From Bacillota bacterium (GTDB lineage Bacteria; Bacillota; Clostridia; Acetivibrionales; DTU013), in contig JAFABI010000073.1 of NCBI GenBank assembly GCA_023426125.1, forward strand, positions 124,001-188,000: a DNA stretch of 64,000 nucleotides, read 5' to 3'. Position numbers and translations under genes: made by a program. Position 1 is the first letter of the stretch. The number at the start of each line of letters is the position of its first letter. The notes under the pieces are model-generated. The model did not search any database, had not been told where the DNA came from, and was given only the letters and a program-made list of their open reading frames with translations. Shown here one piece after another: positions 34,489 to 41,824 of this stretch.

Positions 34489-35448
34489 TTAAGCTTTTGA
34501 TCTGGCAGCCCTGGTTGCCACTTTTCTCTTGGCCTTGTGTTCCATCCACATTACATAGAGTGAGCTTGCAATGAATATGGTAGAATATACACCGCTGGAC
34601 AAACCTATGATCAACGGGAAAGTGAATTCCTTTATTGACTGGATATTATTCACCGATGCAAAGACAAATACGGTTATTATACAAATCAACACGGTAATGG
34701 TCGTATTAATGGACCTGTTCAAGGTTTGTACCACACTGGTGTTTACAAGCTGGGCTACGGATATTTTCTTCAGCAGCCTGCTGTTCTCCCTAATACGGTC
34801 ATAGATGATGATCGTATCGTTCATCGAATAACCGATGACCGTCAGGACAGCAGCAATAAATGAATCATTCAAAGGTATCCTGAAAAGGATATAAACCGTA
34901 AGCATGATCAGTATGTCGTGGATTAACGCTAAAACAGCTACGACACCGGCCGGAAGTCCGGACATAACCTTGAACCTCAACCATACGTATATAATAATGA
35001 GCAGGGATGACCAGAAGACTGCCAAAAGACCATTTCTCATAAGTTCTGCCCCTATAAAAGGCTCTATGCTGTTGACGGTGGTCTCGGTATCTTCCTTTAA
35101 ATTATATCCTTTTTTCAATGCTTCAATCACTTTTGAACGGTCTTCCTGACTAAGGGTTTCTGCGCTTCCGATTTTCAGGTTCATCAGGTAGGTCTTGGAA
35201 GCGCCGCTTTCAGCACTGTAGGTGGACGCTTTCTGCACGATTGCGGTTTTGCCGATGGTGTCTCTTACAATCGTCTCTGCCGTTGCTATATCATAGTTAT
35301 CGTCGGGCATCTGTATCTGGATTACCGTACCGCCTTCAAACTGTATGTCAAGGACGACTCCCTCCAAAATATATCCGACAGCGCCCGCCAATAAAATCAG
35401 GATCGACAATGCGAAGAAATAATTTCTCTTTCCAATCAGGTTTATCAT
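34489..35448 (-). CDS. secF: Protein translocase subunit SecF
   Basis: A 319-residue membrane protein that works with SecD to drive late steps of protein export using the proton or sodium gradient. Six membrane helices flank one periplasmic-side domain; family motifs include FEGGTVIQIQM near residue 40, ALIHDILIMLTVYILF and VIGYSMNDTIIIYDRIREN near residue 200. The ATG overlaps the secD stop (ATGA), so the two are coupled. Confidence 0.96.
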   Translation of the reverse strand: MINLIGKRNYFFALSILILLAGAVGYILEGVVLDIQFEGGTVIQIQMPDDNYDIATAETIVRDTIGKTAIVQKASTYSAESGASKTYLMNLKIGSAETLSQEDRSKVIEALKKGYNLKEDTETTVNSIEPFIGAELMRNGLLAVFWSSLLIIIYVWLRFKVMSGLPAGVVAVLALIHDILIMLTVYILFRIPLNDSFIAAVLTVIGYSMNDTIIIYDRIRENSRLLKKISVAQLVNTSVVQTLNRSINTTITVLICIITVFVFASVNNIQSIKEFTFPLIIGLSSGVYSTIFIASSLYVMWMEHKAKRKVATRAARSKA

Positions 35449-36782
35449 ACGTTCCCCCCCTTTACGCCATACAGCCAGTGATTTTTGGCAAAATTAAGAT
35501 CTGCCACGGATTTGATCATTATTCTGGAAACGGTAATTGCGGTCAGGAAGCTGAGCAGTACACCGATTCCAAGGGTATAGGCAAAAGAAAGCAATGCGCC
35601 TGTACCGAATACATATAGCACTGCGGCTGCAATCAAGGTGGTTACGTTGGCATCCAGGATTGCCGAGAAGGCGCGCTTGAAGCCGACGTCTATCGCTGCG
35701 CGAAGTGTCTTCCCGCCTCTTAATTCTTCCTTGATTCTTTCGAAAATGATGATATTCGCATCAACGCCCATACCGATTGTCAGGATGATACCTGCCAGGC
35801 CTGGAAGGGTAATTGTAATACCGAGCCACGAGATGAAAAGCAGCTGAAGAATCGTATGGCCCCACAAAGCAATACAAGCCAGTATTCCCGGCAACCTGTA
35901 ATATAAGATCATGAAAATGCACACAAGGATGAAGGCAACGATTGCAGCCTTGACTGTTATCTCAAGTGATGCATCACCGATCATCGGGCTTATGCCGTTC
36001 ACCTGCTTGGCATCCAGCTTGAAGGGGATCGAGCCTGACCTTATGGTTTCCGCGAGATCCCTGGCTTCAGCGACAGCCTCATCTCCTGTCCTGTTTCCTA
36101 AAGTGATGACTCCTTCGCCATTGGTTATATGTGCGCTTACTGTAGGCGCCGAAATAAAATGGTCATCCATATAGATGGCAATTGGCTTATGCAACAGTTT
36201 TTGCGTTGCATCCGCAAATAATTTTGTGCCTTCCGCGTCAAACTTGAGTGCTACCTCCATACCTCCGTTCGGATTCTTTTGGGGGGTAGCGCTTTCTACA
36301 TACTTCCCTTCCAGCAGCACCTTGCCGGTGGGCTTGTTTTCCTCGTCGGCTATATAGTAGCCATTGCTGTCGATCTTACTGGGATCTACTTCCTGGAAGG
36401 TCAATAAAGCCGTCTTCCCTATTTCCTGTATGGCCTTGTCCGGGTCAAAATTCTTTTCTCCCGCCTTCCAGGGCATTTCCAGCAGAACCGCTCCCCGGTC
36501 CACATCGGTGGACACCGACCTGTCAAGGATGTTAAGGGCGTCCAGCCTTTTTTCAATAACGTTCCTGGCAGCATCGAGTTCATCCTGCGTAGGCTTGCTG
36601 TTATCGGTTGTTACCGCATAAAGAGTCGCACTTATACCTCCGTTTATATCAATCCCCTGCCTGATGTCATACACTGAACCAGGAATTTTTATCCCAAAGA
36701 AATTGCCGGAAAACGTTATAAACGTTAAAATGGCTATAACGGCAATTACAAGGAAAAATTTAAACCCGCTGTTTCCTTTCAT
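35445..36782 (-). CDS. secD: Protein translocase subunit SecD
   Basis: A 445-residue partner of SecF. It has an N-terminal helix, the GIDINGGISATLYA block (the D1 motif DLxGG variant), a large external domain, and five C-terminal helices with GMGVDANIIIFERIKEELR and FKRAFSAILDANVTTLIAA. The Gly-Gly-Ile variant replacing the more usual Gly-Gly is seen in clostridial SecD. A strong sigma-A promoter lies 145 bases upstream. SecD and SecF are separate proteins here, unlike the fused Bacillus SecDF. Confidence 0.96.
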   Translation of the reverse strand: MKGNSGFKFFLVIAVIAILTFITFSGNFFGIKIPGSVYDIRQGIDINGGISATLYAVTTDNSKPTQDELDAARNVIEKRLDALNILDRSVSTDVDRGAVLLEMPWKAGEKNFDPDKAIQEIGKTALLTFQEVDPSKIDSNGYYIADEENKPTGKVLLEGKYVESATPQKNPNGGMEVALKFDAEGTKLFADATQKLLHKPIAIYMDDHFISAPTVSAHITNGEGVITLGNRTGDEAVAEARDLAETIRSGSIPFKLDAKQVNGISPMIGDASLEITVKAAIVAFILVCIFMILYYRLPGILACIALWGHTILQLLFISWLGITITLPGLAGIILTIGMGVDANIIIFERIKEELRGGKTLRAAIDVGFKRAFSAILDANVTTLIAAAVLYVFGTGALLSFAYTLGIGVLLSFLTAITVSRIMIKSVADLNFAKNHWLYGVKGGNV

Positions 36783-36926
36783 CTGTAAATTTCCCCCTTA
36801 TTTTTAGTATCGAACCCATACTGTCCCTGATATTATGTGATAGTATGTATTACGACTGCACCGATTATTAACGCAAAAATCGATTGCCTTATTCATACAT
36901 TTTTGCGCAAAATTTCGAACGGATAT

Positions 36927-36955
36927 ATTATATAACTATAGTATAGTACAGTCAA
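36927..36955 (-). promoter_or_regulatory. Sigma-A promoter of secDF
   Basis: TTGACT (36950-36955), exactly 17 bases, TATAAT (36927-36932) on the minus strand. It lies between the HD-domain gene and secD, so secDF need not depend on the SCIFF transcript. Confidence 0.85.
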
Positions 36956-36994
36956 TAAAAATTACCCTGGGCTTTTGCTGTCATATCAGGGATA

Positions 36995-37657
36995 TTAAAG
37001 CAATCTTGTGCCGTTTATCAGAAGTTGAAAATTAATGCCTAAAAAAGCGGCAGCCCTTCTGTTCATGGTCATCCTCGTCAGAAATATTTCGAAGTAGTCC
37101 ATGACGGGGCATATTTTCGTGTCGATATGCAGTTCCAGCACCGCGGTCTGTTTTTCCCTGTCCACAAGAATCGTTGAGCTTTCCACGGCATAATTAACTC
37201 TGTCATGGATATCAAAAGTGGCAAAATCGGTATTTCTGACCCTGCTGCGGTGCACATCCGATTTATCGGCTAGAATCAGCGCTGCAGATATGCTGCTTAC
37301 CGCAGTTCCGGTTTTTTCGTCATGGTTTCCGATTGCCAGCATGATCTCGGCAGCCTCACCGACATCCATCCCCATCTTTGTAAGGATATTGTATGCCATC
37401 ATTGCGCCGGAATGAGCGTGATCACACCTGTTGACGGCATTGCCTATATCATGGAGGTATCCTGCCATCCTTGCCAGCTCTATTTCTCTTTCCGTATAGC
37501 CCAGACTCTCAAGAATATCCCCCGCATTTTTGGAAACAAGGCTGACATGCCTGAAGGAATGCTCCGTATAACCCAGAACCTGCATTTGCTTCTCAGCGAT
37601 GGAAAGAAAAGTTCGGATCTCTTCATTGTTCTTTAAATCATTTACATTAATCGCCAT
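36995..37657 (-). CDS. HD-domain phosphohydrolase linked to the SCIFF locus
   Basis: A 220-residue protein with an HD metal-binding domain: TEHSFRHVSLV, MAGYLHDIGNAVNRCDHAHS, IMLAIGNHDEKTG and LILADKSDVHRSRVRN. There is no GYP motif, so it is a plain HD hydrolase, probably acting on a nucleotide or signalling phosphate. Its ATG starts at the base immediately after the scfB stop codon, so it is in the same transcript and probably translationally coupled. Substrate unknown. It may have a link to the peptide system or may simply ride in the operon. Confidence 0.8.
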   Translation of the reverse strand: MAINVNDLKNNEEIRTFLSIAEKQMQVLGYTEHSFRHVSLVSKNAGDILESLGYTEREIELARMAGYLHDIGNAVNRCDHAHSGAMMAYNILTKMGMDVGEAAEIMLAIGNHDEKTGTAVSSISAALILADKSDVHRSRVRNTDFATFDIHDRVNYAVESSTILVDREKQTAVLELHIDTKICPVMDYFEIFLTRMTMNRRAAAFLGINFQLLINGTRLL

Positions 37658-39010
37658 TTATTCCATCTCCACTGCTTTTATCCATAGGGAGCATTCGACT
37701 CTTTTCTTTTCAAGCTCACAGGCGATCTGATACGGTTTGCCCAGATCCCCGCCGAACTGATACGCATTGGCGGCGCAACCTCCGCTGCAGTAAAACTTTG
37801 CCCAACATTCCCTGCAAGTCTTATTTGACACGATATTGGAAGCTCCAAACCTGTCAATCACATTCCTGTTCAAATCCATCCCATTATTAACGTTTCCCAT
37901 TTTGAAATCATCCATACCAACGAATTGATGGCACGGAAAGATATCGCCTTCCGGAGTGACCGCAACATATTCACGGCCGGAGCCGCAGCCTTTGAGTTTT
38001 TTTATGGCGCAGGGTCCCTGCTGAAGATCGATCATAAAATGAAAGAAATTGAAGCCCTTTCCTTCCTTATGCCGTTTGACATATTCCAGAGCCAGGCTTT
38101 CATATTCTGCAAGCAGTTGAGGCAGGTCTTCCTCTCTTATTTCGTAGCCGGATTCCTTACCTGCCACGACAGGCTCGACGGAAATCTGCTTGAAGCCAAG
38201 ATCGGCCAGATGAAGGACATCTTTTGAAAAATCGGTATTCGCCCTGGTAAAGGTCCCCCTTACATAATACCTGTCCTGGTTGCGTGAATCAGCCATGTCC
38301 TTGATTTTGGGCAGTATTGCGGAATAGGTTCCGCTGCCGTCAACCCGGAAGCGCATGCGGTCGTTTACCTCTTCCCGCCCGTCAATGCTCATTACCAGAT
38401 TTCCGATGTGCTCGTTGATGAATTTCTTGTGGTCTTCATTGAGCAAAAGGGCGTTGGTGGTCAGTGTAAGCCGGAAATTCTTATTGAATTCCCTGCCTTT
38501 TTCCATTGCGTAAGCCGTAATTTCCCTGACGACTTCAAAGTTCATCAGCGGCTCGCCGCCGAAAAAATCGACTTCCAGGTTCCTTCTTCCGCCGGAGGCT
38601 TTGATAATGAAATCAATGGCTTTTTTCCCGGTTTCCGCGCTCATTAACGTTCTCTTAAGACCAAAATCACCTGTAGCGGCAAAGCAGTATCTGCACCTGA
38701 GATTGCAGTCATGCGCCACATGGAGGCAAAGTGCCTTGATTACCGGCTTTGCTTCCTGTGCAAATTCATAGCCCTCAAAAGGATCCGCAGCATACAATTG
38801 CCCCGAATTTTCCAGTTGCCGCAATTCTTCGTAAGCTTCCTCCACCTTGTCTCTTTCATACTTTGCGGAGAGCCTGTCCACAATGGAAGCCTTATCCGTT
38901 TTTTTGTAGTTTTCCAGTATCTCGTACGAGATGTCATCCAGAACATGAACAGCGCCGCTGTTCACATCCACTGCCATACAGATACCGTGCATTTTAAACG
39001 TGTGTATCAT
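37658..39010 (-). CDS. scfB: SCIFF peptide maturase, radical SAM/SPASM enzyme
   Basis: A 450-residue radical SAM enzyme that makes thioether crosslinks in the SCIFF (six-cysteines-in-forty-five) peptide. An N-terminal peptide-recognition region (VHVLDDISYEILENYKK) comes first, then the iron-sulfur motif CNLRCRYCFA near residue 97, DFFGGEPLMNFEVV, and a SPASM domain with CGSGREYVAVTPEGDIFPCH and CRECWAKFYCSGGCAANAY for the auxiliary clusters. Length and order match the clostridial family (TIGR03974; CteB is the studied relative). It follows its precursor gene by 140 bases that contain a long hairpin. AAGGA precedes the ATG. Confidence 0.95.
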   Translation of the reverse strand: MIHTFKMHGICMAVDVNSGAVHVLDDISYEILENYKKTDKASIVDRLSAKYERDKVEEAYEELRQLENSGQLYAADPFEGYEFAQEAKPVIKALCLHVAHDCNLRCRYCFAATGDFGLKRTLMSAETGKKAIDFIIKASGGRRNLEVDFFGGEPLMNFEVVREITAYAMEKGREFNKNFRLTLTTNALLLNEDHKKFINEHIGNLVMSIDGREEVNDRMRFRVDGSGTYSAILPKIKDMADSRNQDRYYVRGTFTRANTDFSKDVLHLADLGFKQISVEPVVAGKESGYEIREEDLPQLLAEYESLALEYVKRHKEGKGFNFFHFMIDLQQGPCAIKKLKGCGSGREYVAVTPEGDIFPCHQFVGMDDFKMGNVNNGMDLNRNVIDRFGASNIVSNKTCRECWAKFYCSGGCAANAYQFGGDLGKPYQIACELEKKRVECSLWIKAVEME

Positions 39011-39057
39011 CCGTTATCCTTCTTCGACATTTCGGACAAAGGGACCGGGTTGCCGCG

Positions 39058-39120
39058 GCGCAAGCGGAAACGGTTCCGCCTGCTGGTCCCACCAGCAAAC
39101 AGAACCGTCCCCGCTTGCGC
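39058..39120 (-). repeat. Three-tier 63-base palindrome between scfA and scfB
   Basis: Nested stems GCGCAAGCGG (39058-39067)/CCGCTTGCGC (39111-39120), ACGGTTC (39070-39076)/GAACCGT (39102-39108) and TGCTGGT (39081-39087)/ACCAGCA (39091-39097) make one long hairpin. It lacks a T run, so it is not a standard terminator. AGAACCGTCCCC is shared with 14661-14672. It may protect or set the level of the scfA message, or be a repeat insertion. Confidence 0.7.
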
Positions 39121-39150
39121 CCGCCCGTCTCTCTTACCGCTTATCTTAAA

Positions 39151-39291
39151 TTATCTTTTTTCACATTTTTGGTTTGCCACCGTGCATGAGGTTTTGCATG
39201 CCGATTGGCAGGAAGTCTGGCATTCGCCGCAGCCGCCGTTTTTCAAACCGTCCTTCAGATTGGAACCCGCGATGGTTCTTATGTGCTTCAT
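39151..39291 (-). CDS. scfA: SCIFF precursor peptide (ranthipeptide)
   Basis: A 46-residue peptide starting MKHIRTIAGSNLKDGLK and containing CGECQTSCQSACKTSC and a final QKC, so six cysteines, all in the last 26 residues. This is the defining pattern of the SCIFF family (six cysteines in forty-five residues), nearly universal in Clostridia and a ranthipeptide with thioether crosslinks installed by the neighbouring radical SAM enzyme. Two short Thr/Ser-x-Cys repeats provide the likely acceptor residues. The ATG has GGGAGGGG upstream. The biological role of the mature peptide is not established; a signalling role has been proposed. Confidence 0.95.
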   Translation of the reverse strand: MKHIRTIAGSNLKDGLKNGGCGECQTSCQSACKTSCTVANQKCEKR

Positions 39292-39325
39292 CTAATCCCC
39301 TCCCTTAGTCTTTTTTCAACAATGT

Positions 39326-39354
39326 ATTATAACATAATAAACCTGTATTGGAAA
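39326..39354 (-). promoter_or_regulatory. Probable sigma-A promoter of scfA
   Basis: TTTCCA (39349-39354), 17 bases, TATAAT (39326-39331) on the minus strand, about 35 bases before the scfA ATG. The -35 box is weak, the -10 box perfect. Confidence 0.6.
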
Positions 39355-39401
39355 GGATTTTTTATGCCTCGCCGGCTCAAAAGGGACATTCCTTTCCGTT
39401 T

Positions 39402-39860
39402 TTAAGTTTTCAGGCTTTTAAAGCTTTTGCTTTTTCCGTGGGTATGTCCGCTTTTTTTAATATTTATCCCGAGGATCCCTCCGATCGCTCCGGTTAATAC
39501 GCCGATAATGGTCATGGTGATAACATATTTGTCGATGGCAAAGTTCTTGAAAATCAGGCTGCTGAGCAAATAGAGTATCAGCATGTAGACAAACCCGACG
39601 ACGCTTCCGTTCAGCCAGCCTTTGTTTTTTAACCCTCTGGTGGAGGTAATGCCCGCGGTTAAAACACTTATGATGGTCGTAATAACCACCGCCGTTGAAA
39701 TAAACTTTTCGGGGAAGTCGGTATTTGAGAGTATAAGCGCGAATAGTACAAATACAGGAATGGTAATGATATAAGATGCTATAATTCCCTTTACAAGCGA
39801 CATGATTGTTATATTTTCATTCAACGGAGCTTTTGCAGTCTGATTTGAACTCCTCACCAT
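39402..39860 (-). CDS. TIGR04086 family membrane protein
   Basis: A 152-residue protein with four membrane helices (about residues 22-43, 54-72, 86-105, 116-135) and a basic, His-containing C-terminal tail (KKSGHTHGKSKSFKSLKT). It matches TIGR04086, a clostridial membrane family of unknown role that sits near scfA, secDF and yajC. The start is the ATG at 39860 after GGGAGG; an in-frame extension of 24 codons upstream has no ribosome site. Confidence 0.75.
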   Translation of the reverse strand: MVRSSNQTAKAPLNENITIMSLVKGIIASYIITIPVFVLFALILSNTDFPEKFISTAVVITTIISVLTAGITSTRGLKNKGWLNGSVVGFVYMLILYLLSSLIFKNFAIDKYVITMTIIGVLTGAIGGILGINIKKSGHTHGKSKSFKSLKT

Positions 39861-39933
39861 AAAGCTACCTCCCGTATAAAAGCGTTGACTAACAATATAT
39901 ACTATTAAGGTACAGGCAGGTTTAGAACACAAA

Positions 39934-39955
39934 AAAAGCGCTCAACGGCGCTTTT
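39934..39955 (-). terminator. Intrinsic terminator downstream of yajC
   Basis: AAAAGCGC (39934-39941) and GCGCTTTT (39948-39955) with a six-base loop; A and T runs on both sides make it bidirectional. Confidence 0.75.
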
Positions 39956-40014
39956 CTGCTTGTCCCATGCTCTTCGGTACGGCTGGACCGGACTGCATAA
40001 AGGTTTATCCTTTA

Positions 40015-40314
40015 TTACGATTCGACAGGCTTAATCACTTCTTTTATTGCCCATTTTTTGAAATTCATTTTTGTTTTTTCCACACTGGTTTCAACTGTCA
40101 CTTCGTCATCCTTGATATTGATCACCTTGCCTGCTACGCCGCCGATAGTGACAACATTGTTGCCTACCTGCAATGCGTTAATCAATTCCTTGGCTTTCTT
40201 ATCCCTTCTTTTCTGGGGTAAAAAGATAAGAAGGTACATGATAACTACAAAAAACAGTAAATAGCCTACGGTCAGTAATATGCTGCCACCTGGCGCTGCT
40301 GCTGCTTGATCCAT
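40015..40314 (-). CDS. yajC: Preprotein translocase accessory subunit YajC
   Basis: About 99 residues. One membrane helix (LLTVGYLLFFVVIMYLLIF) is followed by the hallmark PQKRRDKKAKELINAL and VGNNVVTIGGVAGKV. YajC binds SecDF in the membrane. The ATG at 40314 is placed six bases after GGAGG; the ATG two codons upstream abuts it. It follows tgt, the usual tgt-yajC-secDF neighbourhood, here with the SCIFF genes between yajC and secD. Confidence 0.95.
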   Translation of the reverse strand: MDQAAAAPGGSILLTVGYLLFFVVIMYLLIFLPQKRRDKKAKELINALQVGNNVVTIGGVAGKVINIKDDEVTVETSVEKTKMNFKKWAIKEVIKPVES

Positions 40315-40474
40315 AAACATCCTCCATATAATTTATTTTATTAAAAGTTAAATGTTAACTTTAATAATCCTTTAAAGGGGAACCTTCCCTCCTACGTAGA
40401 AGGAATACCTCTTGCTCAAGAGGTGTATCCCCGCACCTTATACTCCGCGACCCGTGACTCAGCGGGTGTGTCCC

Positions 40475-41596
40475 CTATCCTTGATACCCGAAAGATGCAA
40501 AAAATTCATTTCTAAAATCACCCAGTCTATCCTCTATTATAGCCTGTCTTATCTTTTTCATCAAGTCCAAAAGAAATTTCAGGTTGTGCCAGGTCGTAAG
40601 CCGTATTCCCAGAACCTCCCGTGCCTTAAGCAAATGCCGGATATATGCTCTGGAAAAATTCCTGCAAACGTAGCAATCGCATTCCGGATCCAGGCTGCTG
40701 TAATCTCTGGCAAACTTGGCATCCCTGGCGATAATTTTCCCCCGGCTTGTAAGAACAGTTCCGTTCCTGCCTATCCTGGTGGGAAGTACGCAGTCAAACA
40801 TATCAATGCCCCGGATGGACCCCTCGATAAGATAATCGGGGCTTCCGACGCCCATCAGATATCTGGGCTTGTCCTGGGGCAGCAGGGGTACCGTACATTC
40901 CAGCATGGCATACATGTCCTGCGCCGGCTCACCGACACTCAAGCCTCCGATGGCATAACCCGGAAAATCGATTTTCATTAATTCTTCGGCGCTCTGAATC
41001 CTCAGATCGCGGTATATGCCTCCCTGAACAATGCCGAAAAGCGATTGCTTTCCGGTGTTTCCATGGGCTTCCTTGCACCTCTTGGCCCACCGGCTGGTCC
41101 TTTCCATGGACTTTTTCGCATAGTCATACTCGGCAGGATAGGGTATGCACTCATCAAAGGCCATGATGATATCTGCGCCGAGGTCATTTTGAATCTTCAT
41201 GGCCGTTTCCGGCGAGATAAAATGCCTGGAACCGTCAATATGCGATTTGAAGGTGACGCCTTCCTCCTTGATATTTCGTAGATCGCTAAGGCTGAAAACC
41301 TGAAACCCGCCGCTATCCGTAAGAATCGACCTGTCCCAGGACATAAAACCGTGCAGTCCTCCGGCTTCCCTGACGATGTCGCTTCCCGGCCGCATATATA
41401 AATGATAGGTATTGCTGAGAATGATCTGTGCGTCGATCTGCTTCAGTTCCCAGGGTGACATCCCCTTGACCGTAGCCTGTGTGCCTACCGGCATGAATAC
41501 GGGAGTCTCGAAGGAACCGTGCGGGGTATGGACCCTTCCCAGCCTTGCTCCCGTTTGCTTGCATTTTTTGATTAACTCGTAACGTACCGCTTCCAT
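40475..41596 (-). CDS. tgt: Queuine/preQ1 tRNA-ribosyltransferase
   Basis: A 373-residue enzyme that swaps guanine 34 for preQ1 in GUN-anticodon tRNAs. Visible features are FETPVFMPVGTQATVKG, the substrate loop ILTDSGGFQVFSL, the nucleophile region GIDMFDCVLPTRIGRNGT, and the zinc site CDCYVCRNFSRAYIRHLL. The ATG at 41596 follows AAGGAGG closely; an upstream extension of 15 residues is unsupported. queA, its usual partner, is not in the window. Confidence 0.96.
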   Translation of the reverse strand: MEAVRYELIKKCKQTGARLGRVHTPHGSFETPVFMPVGTQATVKGMSPWELKQIDAQIILSNTYHLYMRPGSDIVREAGGLHGFMSWDRSILTDSGGFQVFSLSDLRNIKEEGVTFKSHIDGSRHFISPETAMKIQNDLGADIIMAFDECIPYPAEYDYAKKSMERTSRWAKRCKEAHGNTGKQSLFGIVQGGIYRDLRIQSAEELMKIDFPGYAIGGLSVGEPAQDMYAMLECTVPLLPQDKPRYLMGVGSPDYLIEGSIRGIDMFDCVLPTRIGRNGTVLTSRGKIIARDAKFARDYSSLDPECDCYVCRNFSRAYIRHLLKAREVLGIRLTTWHNLKFLLDLMKKIRQAIIEDRLGDFRNEFFASFGYQG

Positions 41597-41824
41597 GTTC
41601 CTCCTTCGGATACAGCAATAGTTCTTCGCCCTTACCGGCATTGCATCGCCGCTTCGCCGCCCGGATAAGCCGCACTTTGTCTATGTGCGCCTGAAGCCGA
41701 GGCTTGAACCGGGATAATATGCATTCTTTTGCAGGCGAATTACATTATACTATAAAATCAGAAAACATCCTACTCTATTTTTCCTTCAAGATGTAATTTT
41801 AACCGGTTTTTTATCCGGTCATTC

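Noticed and set aside
40321..40474. Possible regulatory RNA between yajC and tgt
   Set aside because: Only short, weak hairpins are visible and no known motif; the gap is too small to say more.
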